From Fermentibacter sp964564435 (GTDB taxonomy: Bacteria > Fermentibacterota > Fermentibacteria > Fermentibacterales > Fermentibacteraceae), in the NCBI GenBank assembly GCA_964564435.1, contig CAZMAT010000003.1, forward strand, positions 127,230 through 191,229: 64,000 bases of DNA, read 5' to 3'. Of the stretch, positions 1 through 9,400 are shown in pieces. A program made the position numbers and the translations under genes. Each line of letters begins with the position of its first letter. Within the stretch, counting starts at the first letter, position 1. The notes below the pieces were generated by a model that searched no databases, was not told the origin of the DNA, and saw nothing but the letters and a program-made list of their open reading frames with translations.

Positions 1-288
1 GCCGGCAGTGGAGCCTCCCCCGGCGGAGAAGGCTGCCGCTGCGCCGGCGGTGGATGACTCGAGCCGGGCGGTCCCGCCGGATGCGGTTATCCCGGGGATG
101 AGGGCAGCGGGATTCGTCGTCCCTGCAGAAGCCCCGGCCGTGACGGCGCCCGCCGCGATGCCGAGCCTCGCGGTGGCGGCGAAGGGATCGGCGCAGAGCA
201 CCAGGGCGTCGGCTGTGCCCGTCGAGGCGGAGGAGACGCCCGATGCGAGCAGGGCGGTCAGCGCACTATTGAGAAGTACTCTACCCAT
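1..288 (-). CDS. PorV/PorQ-like outer-membrane protein, N-terminal part (runs off the window)
   Basis: The frame is open from an ATG at 288 to the window edge (96 residues seen). Residues 1-21 form a Sec signal peptide (MGRVLLNSALTALLASGVSSA). Residues 43-63 read LGIAAGAVTAGASAGTTNPAA, and the G-x-S/A-G-x-x-NPAAL pattern is typical of the start of PorV/PorQ/UPF0164 barrels, where the mature protein begins with a short helix plugging the pore. A GGAGG lies about 8 nt upstream of the ATG. The start overlaps the end of the upstream secreted hydrolase by 31 bp, so the two are probably co-transcribed. PorV shuttles or holds type IX cargo in Bacteroidota, which would fit the many sorting-domain proteins here. 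The family call rests on the N-terminus only. Confidence 0.6.
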   Translation of the reverse strand, partial: MGRVLLNSALTALLASGVSSASTGTADALVLCADPFAATARLGIAAGAVTAGASAGTTNPAALIPGITASGGTARLESSTAGAAAAFSAGGGSTAG

Positions 289-1409
289 CTCCCACCGCCT
301 CCGTCCTCGAGGACGGCTGCATAGAGCCCGGGAGAGGCGAGGGAGCCTCCGTCCAGAGAGAGGTCCCACTCGACCGAAAGGGTTCCGGTCTCACGGTTCA
401 TCACGGTTTCCCCCGACAGGTTCACGACTCTGAGGGTGTATGCCTGAGAGCCTCCGGACTCGGGCCATCGGAACGTGACATGGTCGGAGCATGGGCTGGG
501 ATAGGCGACGAAGCCGGAAGGATCCCCGGGGGCCCCGCCTCCGGGCAGGGACTGGAAGTAGAGGCTGTCGCCGTCGGTCGAGATGAAGAACGTGCCCAGC
601 AGGTCGGTCCTGAAGATGTCGATGTCGCGCCCCAGCAGCCTGGCGATAACCTCGCCGTGGGGATGCCCGAAGGGATTGCCTGCGCCCACTTCGATCGCAG
701 CCCAGTCGGGTGAGACCGCCGCGAGCCACTGCGTCGAGGTGGACGTGTAGGAGCCGTGGTGGCCCACCTTCAGGACGTCCGAGGCGATGCTGTCGATCAG
801 GCCGAGAGCCAGCGCATCGAGTACGACCTCCTCGCCGCCCTCCGTCTCGAGGTCGCCTGTGAAGAGGAAGCTCACATCCAGGTACGAAAGCCTGAGCACG
901 ATGCTTGCGTTGTTGATGTTGCCGGGGTCGAGCGGATCCACCGGGTGCAGCACCTGCACCGAGAGATCCGGACCCCAGTCGAGGGAATCGCCCCTCCGGA
1001 GGATGCGGAGGCCCGACCCGCAGGCCTCGACGGCGTCCATGAACTCGCCGTATACGAACGAGCCGGAGTCGAAGCCGCTGTCCCAGACGGAGTCGACCGT
1101 GACGGTCTCGAGGACGGAGATCAGCCCTCCGATGTGATCCGAATGCGGGTGGGTCGCGACGATGCCGTCGAGATGCGTGATGCCCAGGCTGTCGAGGAGC
1201 GGGAGGACCCTGGATTCCCCGCAGTCCCAGAACGGGTCGGACCCGTGGTCACCCCCGTCGATGAGATAGCTCCCGCCAGACGGGGTCCTCACGAGCATCG
1301 CATCACCGGAGTAATCGGAGTAGCCGGGATCGATGAAGAATACCGTCAGCGGATCGGATGCAGCCGCCGCCGCCAGGGCCAGCGCCAGGAGCAGGGATCT
1401 ACTGGACAA
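258..1409 (-). CDS. Secreted metallo-beta-lactamase-fold hydrolase (ComEC/Rec2 C-terminal type) with sorting domain
   Basis: A 383-residue protein starting at TTG 1409. Residues 1-18 are a signal peptide. The MBL motif HPHSDH is at residues 87-92, preceded by IDGGD near 50-54 and followed by a later GHHGS motif, as in the competence protein ComEC and its stand-alone extracellular relatives. Known members bind two metals and act as nucleases or phosphodiesterases; the substrate here is unknown. From about residue 300 a Por/FlgD-like C-terminal sorting domain follows (YPSPCSDHVTFRW ... LYAAVLEDG). The start overlaps the stop of the lamin-tail gene at 1399-1992, and the end overlaps the PorV-like gene, so the three form one operon. 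The TTG start is preceded by AAGG only, so the exact start is uncertain. Confidence 0.8.
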   Translation of the reverse strand: MSSRSLLLALALAAAAASDPLTVFFIDPGYSDYSGDAMLVRTPSGGSYLIDGGDHGSDPFWDCGESRVLPLLDSLGITHLDGIVATHPHSDHIGGLISVLETVTVDSVWDSGFDSGSFVYGEFMDAVEACGSGLRILRRGDSLDWGPDLSVQVLHPVDPLDPGNINNASIVLRLSYLDVSFLFTGDLETEGGEEVVLDALALGLIDSIASDVLKVGHHGSYTSTSTQWLAAVSPDWAAIEVGAGNPFGHPHGEVIARLLGRDIDIFRTDLLGTFFISTDGDSLYFQSLPGGGAPGDPSGFVAYPSPCSDHVTFRWPESGGSQAYTLRVVNLSGETVMNRETGTLSVEWDLSLDGGSLASPGLYAAVLEDGGGGRWVEYFSIVR

Positions 1410-1992
1410 ATGCCTTGATGAATGCCCAGGTATTGGACGCGAAGGAATTCTCGTAGACGCTGTTCTTTTCTCCAGGCGAGCCCTTGTCGCCGTCGCCGAA
1501 CGAGAACAGGGCCGCCGCCCAGCTGGATGAGAGCCCGATGGTCCAGTTAGGGTTGATCCTCTCGCAGGAGCATCCCGGCTCGACAGGCCAGGACGCGTCG
1601 TAGGCCAGTGTCTCGACGGTCTGCCCTCCGGGCTCGATCAGCATGAGCGAGCCGGCGGCCGATATGCTGAAGCCCGAGTAGACCTGGTCGGGAGAGTAGC
1701 CGCCGTTGCGCCCGGGGTCACCCGAGGAGCCGAGGACGACATATCCGTCGGGGGGCACGAGATAGGTGCCGCAGATGATCTGGATGCCGCTCTGGTTGCG
1801 GATCCGCCACCCCGAGAGGTTCACGTAGTCGTCGGATCTGTTGTAGATCTCTATCCACTCCCCCTCAGCCTCAGTTGCGGAAGAGAGCGGGGCCGCCATG
1901 AACTCGTTGAAAACCAGAGCCGACGAGGACAGGTCCTCGGGCAGGCACGGCTGATTGCCGGCAATGATCGACGCAACCATCAGCACAGTCAT
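1399..1992 (-). CDS. Secreted lamin-tail-domain protein
   Basis: A 197-residue protein. Residues 1-13 look like a short signal segment. From about 26 to 115 it matches the lamin-tail (LTD) pattern: VFNEFMAAP, then EWIEIYNRSDDYVNLSGW, then RIRNQSG and a strand ending in YVVLGSSGD. In bacteria LTDs are immunoglobulin-like modules of secreted or surface proteins and often accompany nucleases and metallo-hydrolases, as here with the MBL protein directly downstream (11-bp overlap). No catalytic motif is visible, so a binding or anchoring role is the simplest inference. The ATG has GAGGG nearby. Confidence 0.7.
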   Translation of the reverse strand: MTVLMVASIIAGNQPCLPEDLSSSALVFNEFMAAPLSSATEAEGEWIEIYNRSDDYVNLSGWRIRNQSGIQIICGTYLVPPDGYVVLGSSGDPGRNGGYSPDQVYSGFSISAAGSLMLIEPGGQTVETLAYDASWPVEPGCSCERINPNWTIGLSSSWAAALFSFGDGDKGSPGEKNSVYENSFASNTWAFIKAFVQ

Positions 1993-2046
1993 CTCATTCC
2001 CTCTGTCCCCGGGGCCGGCGGCAGCAGCGATACGGGCATCCGCCCG

Positions 2047-2970
2047 TCATTCCGCGTCTCCGGACCCGCCCTCCATAGCCCTGAGCAGCTCCTCTATCTC
2101 CTGGAGGGCCTGTCGCCTCTCCTCCTCGAGCTGCCTCAGAGCCTCCTCGTCCTGTGTCCTGCGCAGGCGCTCCGTGGGCTCGAGCGTCGTCCTGTTGAAG
2201 AACGGCCCGAGCTCGAACTCGGCGGCGAGCGTGAACTTGGAGTTCTGCATCACGTCGGTCTGATCCCTGTCGTCGCCCCTGAGCGACTGCTCGAACTCGG
2301 ACAGGCAGGCCGCTACGGACACCTTCCTGTTGATGGCGTAGCGGGCGCCGAAGTTGGCATCCCGGCCGTCCCATTCCACCGCGAGCGAGAAGACGTTCGA
2401 GGGATGGACCTCCACGGCCATGAAGAGGCCGGGTAAGGGATTGGCGAAACCGTCGGAGTCCTCTTCCTGGATGAAACGCCCGGAGCCCCATCCGAGGTTC
2501 AGGCAGACCGGAACATGGGCGAGGTAGTCCAGGCTCTTGGTGACCACGATGTATGCGGAGAGGTTCTGGCTCTGCGGGTACTCGTACAGCGCAGAGTCGT
2601 CCTCGAAGAACTCGTAGTTCTTCTCGCCTATCAGGTTCTCGACTCCGACCGCGATGCCGGGCCGGGTGATGGACTCCCGGAGGGCCAGGACCCTGGCCTG
2701 CCCCGAGAAGCCGCCTGCGCCCAGATACGTTGCGCCGAGCTGGATCCGGTCGATCAGGCCCACCTCTACATAGCCGCCCAGGGCGAAGTCCGATTCGTTC
2801 GAGCCGTTGGGGTTCTCGAAGCCGTAGGCGGTGAATCCGAGCCCCACGGCCACCTGGGTATGCTCGAGGACGCCGGCCACGGGGGCGTCGAGCATACCGT
2901 ACCTGGCGAAGGGCAGCGAACCCGCCAGCACGCTCGAAGCGGCGCACGCCAGAACTGCGAAGTATCTCAT
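2047..2970 (-). CDS. Predicted outer-membrane beta-barrel protein with C-terminal coiled coil
   Basis: A 307-residue protein with a clear signal peptide (residues 1-16) and a GGGAGG ribosome site. The mature part is a run of alternating amphipathic strands. The opening YGMLDAPVAGVLEHTQ recalls the start of YjbH-like barrels. Residues ~255-300 switch to a charged heptad helix (EEALRQLEEERRQALQEIEE), suggesting a periplasmic coiled coil after the barrel. It sits 18 bp downstream of the glycosyltransferase gene at 2989-4260, so both may belong to an envelope polysaccharide function. No enzyme motif is seen. Confidence 0.6.
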   Translation of the reverse strand: MRYFAVLACAASSVLAGSLPFARYGMLDAPVAGVLEHTQVAVGLGFTAYGFENPNGSNESDFALGGYVEVGLIDRIQLGATYLGAGGFSGQARVLALRESITRPGIAVGVENLIGEKNYEFFEDDSALYEYPQSQNLSAYIVVTKSLDYLAHVPVCLNLGWGSGRFIQEEDSDGFANPLPGLFMAVEVHPSNVFSLAVEWDGRDANFGARYAINRKVSVAACLSEFEQSLRGDDRDQTDVMQNSKFTLAAEFELGPFFNRTTLEPTERLRRTQDEEALRQLEEERRQALQEIEELLRAMEGGSGDAE

Positions 2971-2988
2971 CGGACCTCCCTGGTCGGC

Positions 2989-4260
2989 CTAAGATAACCC
3001 GCCCCGGCCGCTGGGCAAAGCCCCGTCACTCCCGCGGGCGATGGCCAGTGCCTCCATGACCGCTCCGGCGAAATCCCGCCTGTTCCTCCTGTACTCCAGC
3101 AGTGCCTCCCCGGTACGGTCGGACATGGCCTGCAGCGCGCTCCTGTCCCGGAGCAGCCCGGCTACGTGTTCCGCGCTGGTGGAGGGATCGTCGAAGTCGA
3201 GGCATGCCAGGGGTCCTCCGGCTCCTATCCCCGAGAGGGACTGGGGGACGGCGGCGACTGGCATGAGGTAGGACATGGCGTCGAGGATCTTCATCTTGAT
3301 CCCCGAGCCCAGCCTGATTGGACACAGGTAGAGGTCGTGCGAGCAGTGCAGTCCGGGAAGGGCTTCCTCGTTCACGAAACCGAGATACTCGATCCCCTCG
3401 CAGGTGATCCCGAGTTCCCGGGCCTCGTCCTCCGACAGGCCGCAGACCGAGAGTACGGCGGCGGGATCGATCCTCCTGAGAGCGGGCATGAACCTCCCGG
3501 CCAGCCATCTCAGGGCGTCCAGGTTCGGGAAGTACCGGTGCGAGCCGATGAAGAGCAGCTTCCTGCCGGATTCCGAGCCTTTCCACCGCTGTTCCCTGAC
3601 GGGGATCGGCTCGTCGGTCAGCACCACCCTCGTTCCGGGGTAGGTCCGCGAGTACCATCCGGCATCGCTCCCGGATATCGAGATCACTGCGCTTACGCGC
3701 TTCATCAGGTGCCTCTCGTAGAACACCGTCTTCAGGTACTCGCCCAGGAAGAACAGGCGCAGCGGGCTCAGGATTCCCTGGAACCTGAACTGGTCCAGGG
3801 CCACGCGCCTCTCGACGTTGTGCGTGACGCAGATGACGGGGACGCTCCTGAACGCCTCGCGGGGGATCATCTCCAGCCCGGAGATGTGTTCGCAGACGAT
3901 CGCATCCAGGCCCCGGCCGAGCAGCTCCCCGACGTGGCGTATGGCCGCGTCGCTCTTCCTGACCCTGCATATCCTCGGCTTCGGGGAGGAGAGGAACGAA
4001 GCGAGCGCCCGGACCCCTGCGGCGAACCCTTCGGCGACGTGCGGCAGGCTTCTGGGGAAGACCTCGGTTTCGAGCCCGATCTCCCTGAAATGGCCGGCCT
4101 GATCGGCGCGGTCCCCGTCGGCATCCAGCAGAACCAGGCTGACCGATACGCCCGGCGCCCGGGAGAGCTCCATGATGTGGTTGAGGAAGGAGACCTTCCC
4201 GCCCTTGTCGGGGGGCCAGGGGACCTCGACGACTATGTGCGCGATCCTGAGTCCGTCCAA
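2989..4260 (-). CDS. Glycosyltransferase, GT4-like
   Basis: A 423-residue protein starting at TTG 4260 (AGGAAGG upstream). The N-terminal Rossmann-like half has the family opening RIAHIVVEVPWPPDKGGKVSFLNHI. The C-terminal half has LLFIGSHRYFPNLDALRWL near residue 230 and a late donor-binding stretch (PIRLGSGIKMKILDAMSY, about 310-330) that fits retaining GT-B enzymes of group 4 (Glyco_trans_1_4). It most resembles sugar transferases of exopolysaccharide clusters. It transfers an unknown sugar on the cytoplasmic side. The divergent neighbour is the PsiE-like gene; about 200 bp of shared upstream DNA separates them. Confidence 0.8.
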   Translation of the reverse strand: MDGLRIAHIVVEVPWPPDKGGKVSFLNHIMELSRAPGVSVSLVLLDADGDRADQAGHFREIGLETEVFPRSLPHVAEGFAAGVRALASFLSSPKPRICRVRKSDAAIRHVGELLGRGLDAIVCEHISGLEMIPREAFRSVPVICVTHNVERRVALDQFRFQGILSPLRLFFLGEYLKTVFYERHLMKRVSAVISISGSDAGWYSRTYPGTRVVLTDEPIPVREQRWKGSESGRKLLFIGSHRYFPNLDALRWLAGRFMPALRRIDPAAVLSVCGLSEDEARELGITCEGIEYLGFVNEEALPGLHCSHDLYLCPIRLGSGIKMKILDAMSYLMPVAAVPQSLSGIGAGGPLACLDFDDPSTSAEHVAGLLRDRSALQAMSDRTGEALLEYRRNRRDFAGAVMEALAIARGSDGALPSGRGGLS

Positions 4261-4461
4261 GCGGGGACCTTCCTGCCGCGGGCCTGCCGCGGAGCGGTTT
4301 GTGCGCGCATCCTAACCGGGTCGGGCCTTTTCGTCAAAGGCCCGCGCCCTGCCGGCGTCCGGCGGCCAGTCTTGCCGTCCCGGGCGATGCGGGGCATACT
4401 CCGGCCGGTATCCACGGAACCGCCGCCCCGGGCGGCGCTGCAACCGACGACGGGAGGCGAG

Positions 4462-4923
4462 ATGCCGGAGGACAGGACCCCGCCGCATGCATGCCCCAAC
4501 CACAGCCTCTACGATGCCAACGACCCGCTCATAAGGAAGCTGCACTGGGTCATCAGGGCGGCCGTGAGGGTGCTGGCCGTTCTCATGGTCTTCGTGATCG
4601 TGTGGGGGATAGGCGACGTCGTGTACGGACTCTACAGGCAGCTCGTCGCCCCGCCCTTCATGCTGCTGAGCATGAACGAGGTGCTGGGGACGTTCGGCGG
4701 ATTCCTCGCCGTCCTCATAGCCATCGAGATCTTCACGAACATCACGCTCTACCTCAAGTCCGAGGTCATCCCCGTGCAGCTCGTGATTGCCACGGCCCTC
4801 ATGGCGATAGCCAGAAAGGTGATCATCTTCGACTTCTCGAGCATGTCGCCGGTCTTCGTCTTCGGCACGGCGTCGGTGATCCTGGCCCTGGGCCTGACCT
4901 ACTGGCTCCTGACCCGGAAATAG
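4462..4923 (+). CDS. PsiE-like phosphate-starvation membrane protein
   Basis: A 153-residue integral membrane protein. The ATG at 4462 has GGGAGGCGAG directly upstream; the open frame continues far upstream but lacks coding character there. Four hydrophobic segments are visible, starting near residues 32, 65, 93 and 130, with the PsiE-family signature of an acidic residue in segment 2 (LIAIEIFTNITLYL) followed by AIARKVIIFD. PsiE is induced by phosphate limitation in E. coli, but its biochemical role is not known. Confidence 0.75.
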   Translation: MPEDRTPPHACPNHSLYDANDPLIRKLHWVIRAAVRVLAVLMVFVIVWGIGDVVYGLYRQLVAPPFMLLSMNEVLGTFGGFLAVLIAIEIFTNITLYLKSEVIPVQLVIATALMAIARKVIIFDFSSMSPVFVFGTASVILALGLTYWLLTRK

Positions 4924-4949
4924 CAGGGCGGGCGATTCCCTCCCTGCCG

Positions 4950-5213
4950 TCAGAAGCCGTTGGTGCTCGACTTCTCGGGCGGTTCGACCTCGATCCTCTC
5001 GCGCCCCGGTTCGACCGTCTCCTCGAACGTCCATCCCGGCGGCAGGCCGAAGCCCGCGAGGGGCATCACCCTGTAGACGGTCACGCCCCTCTTCTGCGAG
5101 AACTTCGAGACCGCGCAGAAGGCAGCCCCCCTCGCGCGGGCGAGTCTGGCCGCCTCCGCCATTGCTTCGCCGCGATCCGTGAAGAGTGCCGGCCTGGGCC
5201 TTGCCTGTCCCAT
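4950..5213 (-). CDS. Small conserved protein, paralogue of the 31417-31644 product
   Basis: An 87-residue soluble protein starting at ATG 5213, 20 bp downstream of the GAPDH gene and on the same strand. I do not recognise a named family. Its C-terminal half has GFGLPPGWTFEETVEP followed by ERIEVEPPE. The product at 31417-31644 shares this as GFGLPRGWMLEEV ... ERVEIEPPE, plus a Cys-containing strand (AAFCAVSK against VSYCVISR). The longer start is chosen because the DRG-EAMAEAARL helix also aligns. Both copies sit beside a central carbon enzyme, so a regulatory or partner role is possible, but that is inference. Confidence 0.65.
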   Translation of the reverse strand: MGQARPRPALFTDRGEAMAEAARLARARGAAFCAVSKFSQKRGVTVYRVMPLAGFGLPPGWTFEETVEPGRERIEVEPPEKSSTNGF

Positions 5214-5233
5214 CCGCCAGTATCCCCTGCCCG

Positions 5234-6454
5234 CTAGAGGGTCGAGGCGATGTAGGAGGTCAGCTCCCCGAGCCGGTGGGTGTAGCTGCCCATCTCGTTG
5301 TCGTACCAGCCGAAGATCTTCACGTGTGTCACCGGGATGCTCTCGGTCCGCTCCCCGTCGACCGCGGGCAGGACCACGTCCACGAAGCCCGTGCGGGTGT
5401 GCGTCTCGACGGCCTCGATGACGACGGCCGCATCCTCGCCCTGCACGTCGGACGATACGTTCTGCTCCTCGCTGTACCTCACGAGGCCCGCCGCCTCGCC
5501 CAGGGATGCGTCGCGATAGATGGCGTTGATGGCGTCGCGGTCGATGAGCGGCCTGCCCTCGCCGTCCATCCCGGACTGGAACGTGATGTTGAGGATGATG
5601 AGGCTGACCGTGGATGTGGGGATCCTCACCGAATCCGCCATGAAGCCTATCCTCGAGATCTCGGGCAGCACCTGCTCCAGGGCCTTGGCCGCCCCGGTCG
5701 AAGTGAGGACGATGTTGGACAGGCCGGCCCGGGCCTTCCTCATGTCCTTCGCCCCGGAGTCCGGGACGGCGTCGAGGACGGGCTGGCTGGGGGTGATGGA
5801 GTGTACTGTGCTCATCCCCGCCGTGATCATGCGGCGGGTCAGGTCCCTTTCCAGCAGGGGCCGCATCATGTGTGCAAGGGCTGTCGTGGTGCACGATCCG
5901 CCGGAGACGACGGTGTGCCGGCCCGGCTCGAACCTGTGGTGGTTGATGCCGTAGATCATCATTATGGCGTCGTCGGGATCGGGGGCGTTCTTCTGCCTGC
6001 TCTTGAAGGGCGCGCTCTGGATCACTGCCCTGGCCCCGGCCGCCAGATGACCTCTCAGCGCTCCTCCCGGAGTGTCCGCCTCGGCGTGCTGGTCCACGAA
6101 CCTGCCGGTGCAGTCCACCACGAGGGACACCCCGTTGTCCCGCCAGGGGATGTCCTTCGGGTTGCGCGCCTCCCTGAGGATCCGCACCTCCCGCCCCTGG
6201 ATCGAGAGGATGCCCCTGCCCTCGTCGACGACCCTGCAGTCCCTGGTGGCATTGAGTCCGCCCAGCCACCTGTGCAGCAGCCCGTAGGTGCTGTCCTTGA
6301 CGATGTACTGGATCACCGAATCGAGCGACGTCCCGACCTCGCGCCCTGTGTTCACGACGAAACGGTCGAAGTCATCGCGTCCCAGGTGGTGCCACAGGGT
6401 CAGCTTCCCGATCCTGCCGAGCCCGTTGATCCCGAGTACACGCTGTCCGCTCAT
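5234..6454 (-). CDS. gap: Glyceraldehyde-3-phosphate dehydrogenase
   Basis: A 406-residue protein, longer than the usual ~335. It has the NAD-binding GINGLGRIG at 8-16, the active-site cysteine in SGGSCTTTAL (Cys188), the catalytic His region STVHSITPSQ (His218), and the C-terminal signature WYDNEMGSYTHRL. It oxidises and phosphorylates glyceraldehyde 3-phosphate in glycolysis or runs the reverse reaction in gluconeogenesis. The usual SNASCTTN is altered to SGGSCTTT, and insertions near 60-75 and 125-165 explain the extra length, so it belongs to a divergent GAPDH clade. GGGAGG precedes the ATG. It is followed by the small protein at 4950-5213 and preceded, 41 bp away, by the PPDK-like gene. 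Confidence 0.88.
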   Translation of the reverse strand: MSGQRVLGINGLGRIGKLTLWHHLGRDDFDRFVVNTGREVGTSLDSVIQYIVKDSTYGLLHRWLGGLNATRDCRVVDEGRGILSIQGREVRILREARNPKDIPWRDNGVSLVVDCTGRFVDQHAEADTPGGALRGHLAAGARAVIQSAPFKSRQKNAPDPDDAIMMIYGINHHRFEPGRHTVVSGGSCTTTALAHMMRPLLERDLTRRMITAGMSTVHSITPSQPVLDAVPDSGAKDMRKARAGLSNIVLTSTGAAKALEQVLPEISRIGFMADSVRIPTSTVSLIILNITFQSGMDGEGRPLIDRDAINAIYRDASLGEAAGLVRYSEEQNVSSDVQGEDAAVVIEAVETHTRTGFVDVVLPAVDGERTESIPVTHVKIFGWYDNEMGSYTHRLGELTSYIASTL

Positions 6455-6494
6455 GGTGTCGCCTCCCTGGTATTCGATCGAGCTGGTTCCGTCA

Positions 6495-9400
6495 TCAGAT
6501 CGGCCGGGCGGTGACCGGAAGCCTCCCGGGGAAGATGTGACCGGTGCGCCCGTCGATGCTGAGCCAGTCCCCGGGCTTCATCTCGAGTCCGGCGAGCCTG
6601 GCCGAGCCCTTCTGTTCGTCCACTTCGAGCCTGTGGCAGTCCACCACAGCCGTCTTCCCGAGCCTTTTCGCCGTCACCGCCGCGTGGGACGTGGCTCCTC
6701 CCCTCGCGGTAAGTATCCCCTGGACCTTCACGATCATCTCGATGTCCTCGGGGACCGTGTCCGGCCGCAGCAGCAGGATGCTCTCACCCGGACTCCCGGC
6801 GAGCAGAATCTCGATCTGCTCCCTGTTGACCGCGACCCTGCCGGAGTAGGCTCCGCCGGACACCCCCATCCCCAGGGCGACGGGCTCTGCCGGAGATCCC
6901 GCGTCGGAGACGAAGTATGGCGCATCGGAAGCCGGCTCCGAAACCATGGGCCTCTTCTGTAGGAAGTACAAGTCCCTGCCCGAGGGTGACTCGAACGTGA
7001 ACTCGATCTCCTGGGGATCGTACTCCCGGAGCGAGACGATGTCGCGGGAGGCATCCAGCAGGGTCCGGTAGACGTCGGGGAAATCCTTTTCGAGCGAGTT
7101 CTCCACCCCGTCGTAGAGGCTGCTCCCGAGGCGCTGGGCCTCGGAGATCGGCATGGGGGAGACCAGGCCCCCGACCAGGTCCTCCCCCTGGCTGCATGTC
7201 GTGAAGTCGCCGAAGAGCCTCACCTGTCGGGTGTACCGGTCGTGGGGGTTCCTGGTGAAGGTCACGCCGGAGCCCGAAAGCCTGTTCCTGTTTCCGAAGA
7301 CCATCCTCTGGAGGATGACCGCGGTCCCCCAGTCGTCCGCTATGCCCGTGCAGGACCGGTAGAACTTCGCGTGCGGCGAATCCCACGATTCGAGCACCTT
7401 GTGGATGCAGGCCACGACCTGTTCGAAGGGATCGTCCACGAAGGCGACTCCCAGGCCCTCCGCCCTCGTGCGGTAGGCGGCCGCCATCTCCCGCATGTGC
7501 TCCGGGGCGAAGTCCATCTTGAGCTGTACGCCGTAGCGCTTCTTGAAGTCGATCATGATCTCGTCGAAGATCTCCCGGTCGTGCCCGAAGCTCATGGCCC
7601 ATGTCTGGACGAAGCGCCTGTAGGAGTCCCAGGCGGCCCAGGCATATCCCTCCCTCTGCGACAGGGCCTCGGTCAGATCAGGATTGAGCCCCACGTCCAC
7701 GAAGGTCGTCATGAAGCCGGGCATCGAGATCGCAGACCCGGAGCGGATCGAGAGGATCAGGGGGCGGTCCCTGTCGCCCAGGCGGAGGCCGGTCTTCTCC
7801 TCCATGTCGTCCAGGGCGCGGCGGATCCGTCCTATCGTATCCCTGTACATCGGGCCGTAGGACATCGCGGGAAGCGCAGAGAACAGCTCGGCCGTGATCA
7901 CGAAGCACTCGGGCACGTTGAGGCCGTAGGCGGCCAGGTGCTTCAACCCCAGCCCCTTGTAGCCCAGCGTCATCTGGTCGTCCGCCGCGGGCCGGCTCTC
8001 GTGGAGGGGCGAGATGAGGCAGTCCGGATCGTAGTTCATCATGCGGGTGAGCGCATCGGGGCTCAGGCTGCCGGCGAGGTCGGATATCTGGCGGTACTTG
8101 TCGCCGACATACCTGTCCAGCGCCTGGATCCCCTGGGCCGAGACGAGCACCTCGCGCAGGACGATCTCGGACACGGCGTCGACTGTCATCCCCCGGGCCT
8201 CGCACTGCCTCGGATCGTTCGAGAGCACTATGCGGAGGATCTGGTCGTGGCTCAGGATGGAGGCCCTGGAGAGCGAGCTGACGCTCTGCACGAGGAAGAG
8301 GAAGATGTTCCTGTACTGGTGGAAGGTGATGTTGTGCCAGGAGAAGCTCGCCTCGAGGAGCCCGATGCTGGCCGTGAACGTGCGGGTGTTCACGCCGTCC
8401 AGCGCGAGCACCCTGTCGAACCGCCTGAGGTCCTTGGCCATCTTCCTGAGAGAGGCCCTGTTGACGAAGGGGATCTCCGGCTGGGAGACAAGGTCGTCCA
8501 GCAGCCTCGCGAGGAGCGTCTCGAGCCTGAAGGTCAGGCCGAGCGCCTCGAACTTGGGCTCCGAGTAGGAGCCGTACATCGAGGGGATCCCTGCGGCGAT
8601 GTGCCTCTTGTGATAGATGTTCTCGACCGCCGCGGAGGGTGCGGGGTCGAGGATGATCTCCTTGAGCTGCTCCATGATGTCGAGCATGGCGTCCATGAGG
8701 GCATCCCTCTGCTCTCCGCGCGGATCCTGGCGCCAAGCCCGGAGGGAGTCCGAGAATGCCCTGCGCGCCTCCGTGTCCAGCCCGGTGTGGTCGATGACCG
8801 TCTTCTCGAGGGAGTCGGTGGAGAACGAGTACTTGCTGCGGAGGAGCTGGTAGAGGCGTATCATGAGCGCGACCCTTGTCCTGTCGGCCTCCGGGAGATG
8901 GCCCGCCTCCTCCATCCTTTCGGCAAGGGACTGCGGGGACAGGGTGGCCAGCCCCTCTATCAGCTCTCCCACGGGATCTCCGCTGTCGAGGTCGCCGCAG
9001 GGCCCTCCCCAGTGCTCATGGAGCCTCGCCAGCACCTCTCCCGGGCCCTTCGCATGCTCGTGCTCCCTGCTCACGGCCTCGAACACGCTCCCGGACAGGT
9101 ACCTGCGCAGGGGGGACGCGTCCGAGGTGGCCCAGTAGCGGAGCACCGACCGGCTGAAGTCGACCAGCCTGCTGGACGACTCGGCGTGGGTCTGCTTCCT
9201 GAGGAAGTGGATCAGGGAGTCCCTCCTGCCGCAGATCTCGTCGATTCTCGTGGAAACGGACCTGAGCTCGCCCTCGGCCCCGAGGTCGCTGAAGTAGGAC
9301 GGGAACGTCCTGAGGAGCTGCTTGGCCACGAAGTAGACGGGCCCGATGTCGGCGTTCAGGAATCGGGTGATGTCCCTCTGGAACAGGTCCGTGTCGGATA

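Noticed and set aside
3166..4461. N-terminal extension of the PsiE-like protein
   Set aside because: The extension is antisense to the glycosyltransferase; a strong ribosome site directly precedes ATG 4462.
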